A DNA stretch of 64,000 nt from Heliomicrobium undosum (GCF_009877425.1 NZ_WXEY01000005.1:62001-126000), one strand, 5' to 3'; positions 45,443 to 55,925 are shown, numbered from the stretch's first letter. Notes: generated by a model from the letters alone, not told the origin. Program-made: numbers and translations.

Positions 45443-47461
45443 TTAAAATCCGGCTTCCCAGGCCGGATCGTCCAGGTCGTAGAGAGGAAGGACGCCGTAG
45501 CGGCTTTCATATTCACACAAACTCTTGCGGATCTCCGGTCCCGAATGGATGGCCGTTATTAGGATCAGGTCCGGATTCAACCGCTCCAGGTCTTCCCGGC
45601 CGTAAACGGGGACGCCCTGGACGCTTTGGCCGGCAAGCGCTTTATCGATAAAACCGAGCAGCCGGATCCCATGCTTGCCCATATAGGCCATGACCGGCGC
45701 AATCAGATCGCCGCGGGCGCCATAGAGCAGGACCGTCTTTTTTTGCCGCGCCAGGCTGGAGAAGAGCCGCTCAAAGAGGATAAACTGGCGGGACAGGAGA
45801 GACTCCATTCCCTGCTTGATGAAAAACCGGTTGACGATCCGGTAGGTGTGGGTCAACGGCAAATCACCCGTCGCCAAGGGCCGCTTGCCTTGCAAACCGT
45901 CGATCCAGCGGTCGAGGAACTCGCCGGCGACGATCAGGCTAGCCGGGAACAGCCGTTCACCGCCCCAATCAAGGGCCGGCAGGCATTTGTGAAGCTGCGC
46001 CTCTGCTTCCAATTCATGGCCCTGTTTCGGACGATCAGCCTTGAGAATAAAGCCGTTGAAATTGTAGTTCTCCACCTGCACGAAGTTCGGATCGCTGCCA
46101 GGCGCCTGGACGATAGAGCGCACCGTCAGCGCCTTGGCCTCGCCATCCCCGGTCAGGCTGGTTTGCAGGCATTCATAATCGACATCCACATCAACGCGCC
46201 TAAAATCGCCGGCGATGACATGGACATAATCATAGCTTTTCAAGGCCGCCCGGTCCTTCACGCTGATCTCCTCGATGCGTTCAAAGGAGAACCAGTCGTC
46301 CACCGGGGTTGCCTCAAAAATCTTTGCCGCCTCTGCAACCTTGTTGACCTTTGCCGCCTTCGCGGCCCCTACCGCCCCCGCTCCCGCCAGTACCGTGGCG
46401 ATGCGCTTGCGGGCGATCGTCCCGTTTCGCTTCGGCGGGGCGAGTTTCACCAGGGCATCGACCAGGCTGTCCAGGCGGCGCCATGTCGAATGGTCCCGCA
46501 GGGCGCGGCGGTATCCCGCCTCGGCGATGGCTTCCCGCTCCTCCCCATGGTCGAGGAAGTAGAGCACTTTATGGAGCAGTTCATCGTCACTGCGGAAAAA
46601 GGCGATCTCCTCGTCCTCCCGGAACGATTCCAGGAGCGCCTGGCTGTAATTGGTCAGTTGAAAGGCGCCGCAGCCAGCGGCCTCATAGAGGCGGAGCTTG
46701 TTCTGGGGAATGGAGAAGTCGCCGTCTGCCGCCCAACTGGGATTGAAGACGACCTTGGCCTGGTTGTAGACCTCCACCATCTCCGGCAGCGTAACCATCC
46801 CGCCGTAGACTTCCTTCAGCAAGGGATGCTTGTCCCAGCCGTAGCCGAATACTCGAAAACGGAACCCCTGTTCCTGACAGAAATGATAGAGGCGGACGAG
46901 CGACTGCTCCCGGATCAGGCCGTCTTCTTCGAGGATGCTCGTCACGCCCAGCTTTTTGTACTTGCCGATGAAGACCAGGTCGTATTTTTTCTGCCGGTTC
47001 TCCATCCGGAAGATATGCTCCGGGTTATAGCACCATGGCGCAAAAAGAGCCCGCTCCCCCCAGCCGGCCTGCTGCCTCCGCTCTGTCGCCGCTTTCGAAT
47101 GGCTGGCGATGATGTCGAAGCGATGATCGAAAGGACGATTGCGCTCATACCAGAACTCCGGTTCATCGTCGGTATGAACGGCGACGAGGGGGATCGCCGC
47201 CTTGCGCAGGGCCTGAAAAAACTCGTCAGGAAACTCATGATGCAGCAACGGTTCGGTGAGGAAAAGGACATAATCAAAGCTGTCGTTGCGAATCAGGGAA
47301 TAGATATACTGCAGGCAGTAGGAGCGGTCGTTGCCGCCCGCCGCCAGCAGCGGCACGGCGTCCACGACGACGCTGTCAAAGCGCCGATGCCGGCGTAGCG
47401 GCTCCCCCCAGGGGATCGCCATATACTCTCTGCTGAAGTTGCCGATAGCGAGAATCCGCAA
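45443..47461 (-). CDS. Long CgeB-like glycosyltransferase with Rossmann-like module, paralogue
   Basis: The 672-residue protein repeats the layout of its neighbour: GT-B region (VHTDDEPEFWYERN; WGERALFAPWCYNPEH; VFGYGWDKHPLL; YEAAGCGAFQLTNYSQALL), an Ala/Lys-rich linker (about 345-390), a middle domain (YDYVHVIAGDF) and the C-terminal module (TVLLYGARGD; FIDKALAG). The parallel motifs mark a tandem duplication followed by divergence, so the two may act on successive positions. TTG at 47461 is seven bases after GGAGGGG. Confidence 0.85.
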   Translation of the reverse strand: MRILAIGNFSREYMAIPWGEPLRRHRRFDSVVVDAVPLLAAGGNDRSYCLQYIYSLIRNDSFDYVLFLTEPLLHHEFPDEFFQALRKAAIPLVAVHTDDEPEFWYERNRPFDHRFDIIASHSKAATERRQQAGWGERALFAPWCYNPEHIFRMENRQKKYDLVFIGKYKKLGVTSILEEDGLIREQSLVRLYHFCQEQGFRFRVFGYGWDKHPLLKEVYGGMVTLPEMVEVYNQAKVVFNPSWAADGDFSIPQNKLRLYEAAGCGAFQLTNYSQALLESFREDEEIAFFRSDDELLHKVLYFLDHGEEREAIAEAGYRRALRDHSTWRRLDSLVDALVKLAPPKRNGTIARKRIATVLAGAGAVGAAKAAKVNKVAEAAKIFEATPVDDWFSFERIEEISVKDRAALKSYDYVHVIAGDFRRVDVDVDYECLQTSLTGDGEAKALTVRSIVQAPGSDPNFVQVENYNFNGFILKADRPKQGHELEAEAQLHKCLPALDWGGERLFPASLIVAGEFLDRWIDGLQGKRPLATGDLPLTHTYRIVNRFFIKQGMESLLSRQFILFERLFSSLARQKKTVLLYGARGDLIAPVMAYMGKHGIRLLGFIDKALAGQSVQGVPVYGREDLERLNPDLILITAIHSGPEIRKSLCEYESRYGVLPLYDLDDPAWEAGF

Positions 47462-47500
47462 TGCCTTTCCCCTCCTTTTGGGTCTGCTCTCCCTGACGCC

Positions 47501-49567
47501 TCAGCGGCAGGAAGCGCCCAACGGATAATAGATGCGTTGAACCTGCCGGGGAGGCAATCCCATTTCCATCAGACGGTCATAAATCTCACTTTCATAGGAC
47601 GCCGAAGAGAGAAGGACAGTGGCGTCTTTTTCCGCCAGAAGGGGCAACGCCTCCGGTCCCATGACCGACGCCTTGCCCATCCGCTTGCCCTGGTTGGCCG
47701 GATCCCTGTCGATCAGCGCCGTCACCCGTTCCTCCAAGCGCCTCACCTGGGCGAAGAGGTAAACCGTGTGGGCGCCGGCGCCGTAGACCCACAGTTCTTT
47801 TCCCTGATGCTTATCGAGGAGCGCGGCCATGTACCGGTCCAGGGACAGCGCCAGCAGCCCGGCGCCGACACACCTTGTCTTCCATCCCCGCTGTCCCGTC
47901 AGGCCCGCCGGCCCTTGGACCAGGAACGATGCATGCTCCTTTTTCACGATCACGCAGGCGGGCAGCCACTCATAGACGATCAACCGGCCATCACAGGCTT
48001 GTATGGGATAAATGTCAGCGTAAAAACGAGTCCCCTCTTGTTTTAAGGGACGAAGACCGCAAAAGAGGGCGTCTTCTCCGTCATACCCGTCCACCATCAT
48101 TTCGAGCCAATACCGGTCTGCCAGATACCCCTCTTCGACGACACAGACCAGATCGGCGTCAAAGCGGCTGACATCGACATCCCCGTTGCCTATCGCCACG
48201 ACGGTCTTGTTCGGGTAGCTCTGTTTCCGCAGGCTCTCCAGCGTCGGCGACGCCTCAGGCGCGTTTTCGCCGCTTCTATATAAGAGGAGAACCGAGGGCG
48301 CCTCGGGCCCCCATCCTTTTCCCCCGGAAGCGACCCTTGTTCGTTTCGCTTGAAAAGCCTCCAGCGAGCGGTAATAGAGTTGTTCATAGCGGGATTCAGC
48401 GATTTTATGATCAAAAGCGGCGACAGCGCGTTCCCGGCTGCTCCGGGAGAAGGAGCGGCGCAGGTCTGGTCTTTCCGCCAGTTCCTTCATACGCTTGATC
48501 AATCCGTCGAGATCCTTATACTCGACGATGAAGCCGTCCACCCCGTCGCGCACCTGCTCAGGGATGCCGCCGGTGGCAAAGGAGACGACCGGGACGCCGC
48601 AAGCCATCGCTTCAATGATGACAAGCGGGCATATCTCGGCCAGAGAGGTAAAGATGTACATATCCATGGCCGACAAGAGCCTGGCCATCTCCCCTTCATC
48701 ACCGATATGCCCTGTATTCAGGTCGGTCTCCTTCGACGCCGCGTCACCGCCGATATTCACGAAAAAGAGATTCGGCAGGTGGGAACGGAGCGCTTTGATG
48801 GCTGCTTCCACATAAGGACCGCCTTTGCGGGGGTCGCCAAAAGAGCCGCCCTTGGCGACACAACCGATGACCAGCCGGTCCTGGGGGATGCCGTAGCGTC
48901 GACGGACCGCCCCTTTATCAAAAGGCCGGTAGACCTGTGTATCGATGCCGTTATAAATCAATTCAATCGGCTTGTCGCCGAGGATGCTCGCTTCCATCAG
49001 GCTTTTCTGCCACTGGCATAAAGCCACCAGGGTCATGTCGCTTCGGGCATAGATCTCCCGCTTGTCCGCCCAGAGCCGGGCAGTGGCGTCCTTCTCCACC
49101 CTCGGGTAGCTATTTAAATCGCGGCAGTCTCCGCAGCCGGTCCGCCAGCGTTCGCATTCATAGGAAAAGGCGCAATGGCCCGTAAAGGCCTGCAGATCGT
49201 GGAGCGACCAGAGTACCGGTTTCTCTTGGCTGATCAAAGGCAGGGAAAAGGGATTGAAGTAGCCGCCGTGCAGATTGTGCAGGTGGATCACATCGGCCCG
49301 CCGGAAGACCGGGTTGTCGACCAGACGGTGGCTGCCACGCAACTCATAGTCGAGCAACCCCTCCTGCCGGCGTCGATCCCGGAGGCTGTGGTCGATATCG
49401 ATCGGAAAAGGCGTCGCCAAGTCGGAACTGCTGTTTTTATGGCCCACCAGCATGACAGCGTCATGGCCGGACGCCGACTGGCCCTCAGCCAGCCGCCAGG
49501 CGACTTTGGCCGCGCCGCCCTCCAGATCATGGGTATTGATATGTATGATCGAAAGGCGCTTTTTCAA
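47501..49567 (-). CDS. GT4 glycosyltransferase fused to a GT2-like region and Rossmann-like module
   Basis: The 688-residue protein has an N-terminal WcaC-like GT4 domain (about 1-400: HINTHDLEGGAAKVAWRL; HLHNLHGGYFNP; WSLHDLQAFTGHC; SLAEICPLVIIEAMACG), a middle part with a degraded GT2 look (TLESLRKQSYPNKTVV; VEEGYLADRYW) and the shared module (about 585-688: LWVYGAGAHTVYLF; ALIDRDPANQG). It matches the two neighbouring long proteins in order and length but has a different first domain. The start is TTG at 49567 behind GGGGAG. Confidence 0.86.
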   Translation of the reverse strand: MKKRLSIIHINTHDLEGGAAKVAWRLAEGQSASGHDAVMLVGHKNSSSDLATPFPIDIDHSLRDRRRQEGLLDYELRGSHRLVDNPVFRRADVIHLHNLHGGYFNPFSLPLISQEKPVLWSLHDLQAFTGHCAFSYECERWRTGCGDCRDLNSYPRVEKDATARLWADKREIYARSDMTLVALCQWQKSLMEASILGDKPIELIYNGIDTQVYRPFDKGAVRRRYGIPQDRLVIGCVAKGGSFGDPRKGGPYVEAAIKALRSHLPNLFFVNIGGDAASKETDLNTGHIGDEGEMARLLSAMDMYIFTSLAEICPLVIIEAMACGVPVVSFATGGIPEQVRDGVDGFIVEYKDLDGLIKRMKELAERPDLRRSFSRSSRERAVAAFDHKIAESRYEQLYYRSLEAFQAKRTRVASGGKGWGPEAPSVLLLYRSGENAPEASPTLESLRKQSYPNKTVVAIGNGDVDVSRFDADLVCVVEEGYLADRYWLEMMVDGYDGEDALFCGLRPLKQEGTRFYADIYPIQACDGRLIVYEWLPACVIVKKEHASFLVQGPAGLTGQRGWKTRCVGAGLLALSLDRYMAALLDKHQGKELWVYGAGAHTVYLFAQVRRLEERVTALIDRDPANQGKRMGKASVMGPEALPLLAEKDATVLLSSASYESEIYDRLMEMGLPPRQVQRIYYPLGASCR

Positions 49568-49588
49568 GGTCTCCCCTCCACATTCATA

Positions 49589-50548
49589 TCAATCCCCTGT
49601 CCCGGAACCTTGTATCGACTGCTGATACCAGTCGATGGTGCGTTTCAGCCCCACCTCAAAGGGCGTAGCCGCCACAAAGCCAAAGCGCTCTCTCGCCCTT
49701 TGCGTATCAAGCATGCGGCGCGGCTGGCCGTTTGGTTTGCTTGTGTCCCAGATGATCTCCCCGGAAAAACCGGTCATGGCCGCAACCATGTTGACCAGAT
49801 CGCGGATCCGGATCTCCTGTCCCGTTCCGAGGTTGACCGGCTCCGATTCATCGTAGTGTTCCGTTGCGAGCAGTATCCCTTCGGCCGCGTCTTCCACATA
49901 GAGAAATTCCCGCGACGGCGATCCGTCTCCCCAAACCTCTACGCTCGATTGGCCCTTCGCCTTGGCTTCCATAAACTTACGGATCAAGGCCGGGATCACA
50001 TGGGAAGTCTCCAGGTCAAAGTTATCCCTGGGGCCGTACAGGTTGACAGGCAGCAAAAAGATGGAGTTGAAGCCGTATTGTTTGCGGTAGGCCTGGCTCT
50101 GGACGAGCATCATTTTCTTGGCCAACCCGTAAGGGGCGTTCGTCTCCTCCGGATAGCCGTTCCAAAGGTCCTCTTCTCGAAAAGGAACGGGGCAGTGCTT
50201 CGGGTAGGAGCAAATCGTGCCGATGGCCACAAACTTCTCCAGTCCTCGCTGGCGCCCCTCCTCCATCATCTGCACACCCATCATCAAGTTGTCATAAAAG
50301 TACTTGCCTGGGTTCAACCGGTTGGCGCCGATCCCGCCGACGATCGCCGCCAGGTGGATGACGACATGGGGCCGGCAGTCCTCGTAGAGGGCGCGCACCG
50401 CCTCTCCCCGTGTCAGGTCATAATCCTTGCTGCGAGGCGTGATGATCTCCCGGCACCCCCGTTCCCGCAGCTTATCGACGACGAAACTCCCCAGAAAACC
50501 GGCGCCGCCAGTCACCACTACCCGCCGTTGGTCGAAAAAACCGGCCAT
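49589..50548 (-). CDS. fcl: GDP-L-fucose synthase
   Basis: The 319-residue SDR has GGAGFLG, the family segment [33 protein letters not shown] (catalytic Ser/Cys) and the YGLAK Tyr-Lys pair. It epimerises and reduces GDP-4-keto-6-deoxymannose to GDP-L-fucose. It lies 15 bp after gmd and completes the manC-manB-gmd-fcl route. The variable C-terminus leaves open a related product such as GDP-colitose or GDP-6-deoxytalose. Confidence 0.93.
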   Translation of the reverse strand: MAGFFDQRRVVVTGGAGFLGSFVVDKLRERGCREIITPRSKDYDLTRGEAVRALYEDCRPHVVIHLAAIVGGIGANRLNPGKYFYDNLMMGVQMMEEGRQRGLEKFVAIGTICSYPKHCPVPFREEDLWNGYPEETNAPYGLAKKMMLVQSQAYRKQYGFNSIFLLPVNLYGPRDNFDLETSHVIPALIRKFMEAKAKGQSSVEVWGDGSPSREFLYVEDAAEGILLATEHYDESEPVNLGTGQEIRIRDLVNMVAAMTGFSGEIIWDTSKPNGQPRRMLDTQRARERFGFVAATPFEVGLKRTIDWYQQSIQGSGTGD

Positions 50549-50563
50549 TCCTGTCCCTCCGTC

Positions 50564-51652
50564 TCAGTCATGACTGACTTGCACGTTATACCCATGATTC
50601 CGGCAGAGCAACTCCTGTTCCGCCAGCTTCAGATCTTCCTCCACCATCATCCGCACCAGTTCGGGAAAAGACACCTTCGGCGCCCAACCGAGCTTCTCCC
50701 TCGCCTTTGCCGGATCGCCCAAGAGAAATTCCACCTCTGTCGGCCGAAAATACCGGCGGTCAATCTCCACCAGCACACGGCCATCGGCTCGGTCTACGCC
50801 GACCTCCTCGACGCCGCAACCCTGCCACTCGATCTCGATCCCCGCATGGGCCATGGCTTTTTCTACAAACTCACGGACACTGTGGGCTTCACCGGTGGCG
50901 ATGACGAAATCATCGGGCTTTTCCTGCTGCAGCATCATCCACATGGCCTGCACATAATCGCCGGCAAATCCCCAGTCCCGCTTCGCGTCGAGATTGCCTA
51001 GATACAGTTTCTGCTGCATCCCCAGCTTGATCCGCGCCACCCCTCGGGTGATCTTCCGGGTGACGAAGGTCTCCCCGCGGATAGGCGATTCATGGTTGAA
51101 AAGGATCCCGTTGCAGGCGAACATATCGTAGGCTTCCCGGTAATTGACCGTGATCCAGTAGGCGTAGAGCTTTGCCGCCGCATAAGGGCTGCGCGGGTAA
51201 AAAGGCGTCGTCTCCCGTTGCGGGATCTCCTGCACCTTTCCATAGAGTTCGCTCGTCGACGCCTGGTAGAAGCGGGTTTTTTTCGTCAGCCCCAGCAGCC
51301 GGATCGCCTCCAGCAGGCGCAATGTGCCGATGGCGTCGGCGTTTGCCGTGTACTCAGGCGTCTCGAAGGAAACCTGCACATGGCTCTGGGCAGCCAGGTT
51401 GTAGATCTCATCCGGCTGGATGCTCTGAATGATCCGGATCAGGTTGGTCGAATCGGTCAGATCCCCGTAATGCATGAAAAACCGCCCATCGGGCTCATGA
51501 GGATCGCGATAGAGATGATCGATCCGGTCGGTGTTGATCAGTGATGAGCGGCGCTTGATCCCATGAACAATATAGCCCTTGTTCAGCAAGAACTCGGCGA
51601 GATAGGCCCCGTCTTGTCCGGTGATGCCTGTGATCAACGCGATTTTATCCAT
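50564..51652 (-). CDS. gmd: GDP-mannose 4,6-dehydratase
   Basis: The 362-residue SDR has the Gmd signature [32 protein letters not shown], and the catalytic STSELYGK and YAAAK segments. It converts GDP-mannose to GDP-4-keto-6-deoxymannose, the substrate for the adjacent fcl product and possibly for the RmlD-like reductase at 40630. Full length and without oddities. Confidence 0.96.
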   Translation of the reverse strand: MDKIALITGITGQDGAYLAEFLLNKGYIVHGIKRRSSLINTDRIDHLYRDPHEPDGRFFMHYGDLTDSTNLIRIIQSIQPDEIYNLAAQSHVQVSFETPEYTANADAIGTLRLLEAIRLLGLTKKTRFYQASTSELYGKVQEIPQRETTPFYPRSPYAAAKLYAYWITVNYREAYDMFACNGILFNHESPIRGETFVTRKITRGVARIKLGMQQKLYLGNLDAKRDWGFAGDYVQAMWMMLQQEKPDDFVIATGEAHSVREFVEKAMAHAGIEIEWQGCGVEEVGVDRADGRVLVEIDRRYFRPTEVEFLLGDPAKAREKLGWAPKVSFPELVRMMVEEDLKLAEQELLCRNHGYNVQVSHD

Positions 51653-51673
51653 GAAGACCTTCCCCTAACTTTC

Positions 51674-52903
51674 TTAATCCCACAACCGGCATAGCGTAAC
51701 GTCCTCTTCCGTAAAACCCAAGCCTGTCAGTTGTTCTCGAATCGCCTCTCCCCAAGTGGAAGCGATAAACACATAATCGCCCCGACCGAGGGAAGCCGGC
51801 TCTTCGATGGGAATTCCCATGACGGTTACGCCCCGCTTGGTCGGGTCGTTATCGATAAAGGCCTGCGCATCGACCTGGAACAGCTTCAATATGCCAAGCA
51901 TCTGCTGTCCGAAGGAGCCTGCCCCGAAGATGACGACCCGCTTCCCTTGCAGCCGGGGCAAGGCTTTGACGATGCCGAGGAGCGGACTCTCCGGCATCGG
52001 GGTCACCTGATAGCCTTTCTCCCGCAATTCCCTCAAGGTTTCATCGCGAGGCGCTTCCTTGAAGAGGATCATCGACGCCATCGGGTATGGCAACAGGCCG
52101 AAGCGGCTAATGATGTTTCGGAGGAGGTTCTTCCCTCGCAACCGGCGAAGGAGCTTGGAAGAGCGGGATTTTTTTTCGTATTCGATCCCCCGCAGATAAC
52201 AGTTGTGAAAGGGCTTTATCGCTACCGCCGGGAGTCCCATCCCGATGGCGACTTTCTCAATCTCGCGCGCTGACAGGGTGTAGACGTAATTCCCCATCGT
52301 CTCGAAGCTGTTTCTTTGGCTCCGTTCCTGTTGCTGGATCCGTCTCGCCCGGGCAGACAGTTTCGGGAACCGGCGGTCTTCTCTGTCGATCCGCCTGGAA
52401 GACAAAAGAGGCTCGGGGATGACGGGATCGAGCGGTTCGATCAGGACGACCGCTTTTCGCGCCACCCGGAGCATCTCATAGAGCGCCAGCATCGGCCTGG
52501 GGAAATGATGATAAGACTCCTTGCAGAAGACATAATCGAAGCTGTCATCAGCAAAGGTCATTTTTTCAGCGTTTTGCGCCACGTAGTCGGTGATCAGGCC
52601 CATCTGCCTGCCTTGCTCCAGCAGATCGCCTGAGATGTCGCTGGCGACAGCCTTTCCGCCGCGCTTGACAATATAGTGGGCATCAAGTCCGTACCGGCCA
52701 TCTCCGACAGTCAGCCAGCAGGCCTGCCGGTCAGACTGCAACAAGGGATCGAGATGGCGGTACATGCGCCAGTCGTACCAAGAACCGACCGTATCGAAGT
52801 CCAGCCAGCTTTGGGCGTGTTCGCGCATCTCGCCGATAGCGTATTCCCGGTAATGGGCACCATGGGCGTGATAACTCCACCGGCGCAAATCGTCCTTACT
52901 CAA
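51674..52903 (-). CDS. SAM methyltransferase with C-terminal Rossmann-like module
   Basis: The 409-residue protein has a class I methyltransferase domain (about 55-180: WLTVGDGRYGLDAHY; MTFADDSFDYVFCKESYHHF) followed by a helical, basic region and the shared module from about 320 (RVVIFGAGSFGQQML; FIDNDPTKRG; FIASTWGEAI). It probably methylates a sugar of the glycan. The TTG at 52903 follows GGGGAGAG by about six bases; the upstream extension overlaps the neighbouring gene. Confidence 0.85.
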   Translation of the reverse strand: MSKDDLRRWSYHAHGAHYREYAIGEMREHAQSWLDFDTVGSWYDWRMYRHLDPLLQSDRQACWLTVGDGRYGLDAHYIVKRGGKAVASDISGDLLEQGRQMGLITDYVAQNAEKMTFADDSFDYVFCKESYHHFPRPMLALYEMLRVARKAVVLIEPLDPVIPEPLLSSRRIDREDRRFPKLSARARRIQQQERSQRNSFETMGNYVYTLSAREIEKVAIGMGLPAVAIKPFHNCYLRGIEYEKKSRSSKLLRRLRGKNLLRNIISRFGLLPYPMASMILFKEAPRDETLRELREKGYQVTPMPESPLLGIVKALPRLQGKRVVIFGAGSFGQQMLGILKLFQVDAQAFIDNDPTKRGVTVMGIPIEEPASLGRGDYVFIASTWGEAIREQLTGLGFTEEDVTLCRLWD

Positions 52904-52920
52904 AATTCTCTCCCCGCCCC

Positions 52921-53937
52921 TCAGGACTTCCCTTTGACGAAGTAGACACCGCAATCATCGATAGGGATCAGATCGGCCTGCAGGCCCTGACGCTCCAGAT
53001 ACTCATGGACGGCAAGACGGCAGCCCTCCCAGAAGCCGTAATCATCAATAATCACATATCCCCCAGGAACGACCCTGGGAAAGAGGTGCTCCAGGCAGAT
53101 CATCGTCGATTCATACCAGTCGCCGTCGAGGCGCAGGATCGCGATCGGCTCCATCTCATCGCCCAGGTTCGGCAGAGTCTCCTGGAACCAGCCTCTGTGG
53201 ACGCGCACCTTCGTCTCGTCAATCGCCAGTCTTTCGAAAAACAGTTCACGAACGTCGTCGAGGGGACCGACACACTTGCCGATGGTCTCCAATCGTCCTG
53301 TCTTCCGTCCGCCCGAGTAGTCTTTCGCCAGATCGCCGTCCAAATCGGTCGGTTCAGGGAGACCCTCGAACGAATCAAAGAGATGGATGACACGACCGTT
53401 GCCGGCCTCTTTGGCAACGGTCGCCATGACGGCGGCGCATCCTCCCCGCCAGACGCCGCATTCCACAAAGGCGCCCGGAAGGCGGGACCGCTCGGCCTCC
53501 TTGGTGAGGCGGTAGACGTTATCCAACCGCTCTTCACTGACCATCGTATAGTCTCTTACAGCGCAGTAAAGCTCGACAGGCATCTGGAAACCCCGTTGTT
53601 CCTGCAAGAGCAGATAGCGGGCCTTGAGGAACGCGGCCACGTACTGCTCGTCATAGACTGATTCAACAACCATTTCCGGCCGCTTGGCCAGGAGCCTGTC
53701 TTTGATCTCATCGGCGACGGTCCGGTTGCCTACTGCAACGAGTATCCCTTGCGCTTCCTGCATCACTGAAGGCGGCGCATCGTCATCGCTCTGATAAATG
53801 GGAAACCTGCCCGCGATGCCCGGCGCCGCGCTCGTTCCGGCCTGATCGATAAACCCGATCACCTGTTGATCATCGCTGAGCATCTGCAAGGCGATCCATC
53901 CCGACACATTGGCCCCGTAAACCAGATATTTCCTCAT
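52921..53937 (-). CDS. TylF-type O-methyltransferase with N-terminal Rossmann-like module
   Basis: The 338-residue protein starts with the shared module (about 1-105: RKYLVYGANVSGWIAL; VIGFIDQAG) and continues with a TylF/MycF-type methyltransferase (about 120-338: GAFVECGVWRGGCA; HLFDSFEGLPEP; the metal-site strand LRLDGDWYEST; IIDDYG). TylF enzymes O-methylate deoxysugars in a metal-dependent way. Here the module is at the N-terminus instead of the C-terminus, so it can move between positions. ATG at 53937 is directly preceded by GGTGGAG. Confidence 0.88.
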   Translation of the reverse strand: MRKYLVYGANVSGWIALQMLSDDQQVIGFIDQAGTSAAPGIAGRFPIYQSDDDAPPSVMQEAQGILVAVGNRTVADEIKDRLLAKRPEMVVESVYDEQYVAAFLKARYLLLQEQRGFQMPVELYCAVRDYTMVSEERLDNVYRLTKEAERSRLPGAFVECGVWRGGCAAVMATVAKEAGNGRVIHLFDSFEGLPEPTDLDGDLAKDYSGGRKTGRLETIGKCVGPLDDVRELFFERLAIDETKVRVHRGWFQETLPNLGDEMEPIAILRLDGDWYESTMICLEHLFPRVVPGGYVIIDDYGFWEGCRLAVHEYLERQGLQADLIPIDDCGVYFVKGKS

Positions 53938-53951
53938 TTCTCCACCCCCAT

Positions 53952-55067
53952 TCAGGAGAGATATTTCTTGATGATCCCATCCAACTCCACAATTCGTCGA
54001 TCCATGGAGTGGTCTCGCATACAACGTTCCTGTCCTGCATGGGCGATGCGCTCTAAGGCCGCTGGATGCTTCTGATAGAAGCGGACCTTCTCCAGCAATT
54101 CGGCCTCATCGCGGAACGTTTCGATCTCCTCGCCGACGCGGAAATACCGCTCCAGATGGGGGTGGTGTTCGGCCAGGAGCATGACGCCGCATCCCGTCGC
54201 CTCGAAAAGGCGCATGTTGACCGAATCCCCTTTGGAGAGGTCTTGACCGCCTTGACCGGCGTAGACGTCGCCGCCTCCGTTGAAGACCATCCGGCCGGAC
54301 CGTAAAGCGCGGTACATATCCATGCCGAAACGACCGCCCCTGTTCAAAGGGGCGATTTCCTCTGGCAACTCCTCGTTTGGGCGGTCGATAAACAAGTTGA
54401 CAGAGAAGCTATCCTTCTGCCGGGTTTCCCTGGCGATGGCTTGCAGATAACCGTTCCGGCGCTGGTGGACGTCGAGCCAGCTCCCTGAGAAGGTCACGTC
54501 AGCCGACGGCGCGACCCCTTGGACCTGTTCATAGATCCACCGGGGAAAGGCCGGCGCAAACCATTCTGTGCTTTTCACACCCATCTCCAGGGCGCGCCGG
54601 AGCACCAGTTCATGAAAGGAAAGGATCAAGTCAAAATCAGACCAGTCCGTTCCCTCGGGGATCGTGGCCGAACGCCAACCCATGACGAGCTTCGGGCGAT
54701 AGGAGAGGGCGCGGACGAACTTGCTGTCAAAGGTGGTGGGATGACTGAGGTGCAGGATGTCCGGTCGAAAGGCCTCCACCTGCTGCAAGGCGATCTCATA
54801 GACCCAATCATCAGGGATATCGGTTCCTTTCGTTTCCCTCCACCACTTCGTCTGGGCCGACAGACAGTTCCCGATGACCAGTTTCGATGCGTAGCCCAGC
54901 CGTTCCATATAGGGGGCAAAAATGTGGGCGGCGCTGAAGCCGTCTCGGAAGATCAGGTCCATCTGCTCCGCAAAGGGTCTTTCTTTTAATCGCGGGTCGG
55001 GAACGTACAGTTTGGATAAGGCCCGGTCGTAAAAGGAATGGATTTGCATGAATTTCAAATGAGCCAA
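53952..55067 (-). CDS. CgeB-like glycosyltransferase
   Basis: The 371-residue GT-B protein has the C-terminal Glyco_trans_1_2 pattern (NMRLFEATGCGVMLLAEHHPHLERYF; a C-terminal MRDHSMDRRI) and an N-terminal acceptor domain (HIFAPYMERLGY; ILHLSHPTTFD). It is related to the GT-B parts of the proteins at 43350 and 45443 but lacks their middle and C-terminal domains. TTG at 55067 is chosen because GGAGGGG precedes it by six bases; a GTG ten codons earlier lies before that site. Confidence 0.85.
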   Translation of the reverse strand: MAHLKFMQIHSFYDRALSKLYVPDPRLKERPFAEQMDLIFRDGFSAAHIFAPYMERLGYASKLVIGNCLSAQTKWWRETKGTDIPDDWVYEIALQQVEAFRPDILHLSHPTTFDSKFVRALSYRPKLVMGWRSATIPEGTDWSDFDLILSFHELVLRRALEMGVKSTEWFAPAFPRWIYEQVQGVAPSADVTFSGSWLDVHQRRNGYLQAIARETRQKDSFSVNLFIDRPNEELPEEIAPLNRGGRFGMDMYRALRSGRMVFNGGGDVYAGQGGQDLSKGDSVNMRLFEATGCGVMLLAEHHPHLERYFRVGEEIETFRDEAELLEKVRFYQKHPAALERIAHAGQERCMRDHSMDRRIVELDGIIKKYLS

Positions 55068-55100
55068 GGTTCGCCCCTCCCCCACCGTTTTCCTCACCGG

Positions 55101-55925
55101 TTATTCGCGGCGATCGCTGAGCCGGCGCACCTCGAAGGCAAAGCTGTCCTCCCAGAGGAGCATCGCGTTCACCTGGGTGGCTTTCAGGTAGATCAAAGCG
55201 GCGAAGGCCTTTTCCCTTTTTGTCTGGGGCGCGCAGTGCATCTGCAACAGGATGTCGCAGTCAAACCCGGATAGATCATCGGCGCTGTATTCAGAAAAAA
55301 TCAAGCTGTCATTAAAGGATTCCACCGCCCAGCGGTGATTGCTGATCCTCGCGGAATGGAGCCACAGGTCCTTGCCCCGGTTCGGCGATTCGATATAGCC
55401 CCGCTTGCCGACACGCATCAACTCCCGGCAGGCCTTCGCCGGGTCGTCGGCATGTTCGAGCACATGGGAGCAGTAGACAAAGTCAAAGCTCTTGTCGGCG
55501 AAGGGCATGGCCTCGACAGAGCATTCAAAGACCGGTTTCCCGTCAACCCGTTGGAAGGCTTGCCCGGCCCGTCCATACTGATCGTCATCGATGGCAAACT
55601 CAGCGAGATGGGTGGCCAACGGGAAGGGCAGGTGGCCGCTGCCGATGTCGAGCACCCTATCGCCGTCACGGATGCCGAAGTCAAAATGACGGCGCTGGTA
55701 GAGGTGATAGCGGTCCCTCTGCGGCAACTCCTGATACCTGTCATAGACCTCGGAGAGCAGGTCAAAGGTCCTGCGCTGATTCTCCGCGATCAGTTGTTCA
55801 TAGAGATCAAAGGCGGTGAGAAACTCTCCACGCTCGAAAAGTTCCCGCGCCAGTTTTACTCCCTCCGTCAGTTCGAGGTTGGGATGCTTCTGCTTTTGCC
55901 GTTTCCCGAAAGGCGGCCGCTCCAC
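55101..55925 (-). CDS. Class I SAM-dependent methyltransferase
   Basis: The 274-residue protein has an N-terminal helical part (about 15-70) and a methyltransferase domain with motif I VLDIGSGHLPF, an acidic motif II region, and SVEAMPFADKSFDFVYCSHVLEH, the Methyltransf_11 pattern. The substrate is probably a sugar or glycan intermediate. The start is a GTG at 55925, with GGGGAG 11 bases upstream; spacing is long, so the start is uncertain. Confidence 0.83.
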   Translation of the reverse strand: MERPPFGKRQKQKHPNLELTEGVKLARELFERGEFLTAFDLYEQLIAENQRRTFDLLSEVYDRYQELPQRDRYHLYQRRHFDFGIRDGDRVLDIGSGHLPFPLATHLAEFAIDDDQYGRAGQAFQRVDGKPVFECSVEAMPFADKSFDFVYCSHVLEHADDPAKACRELMRVGKRGYIESPNRGKDLWLHSARISNHRWAVESFNDSLIFSEYSADDLSGFDCDILLQMHCAPQTKREKAFAALIYLKATQVNAMLLWEDSFAFEVRRLSDRRE

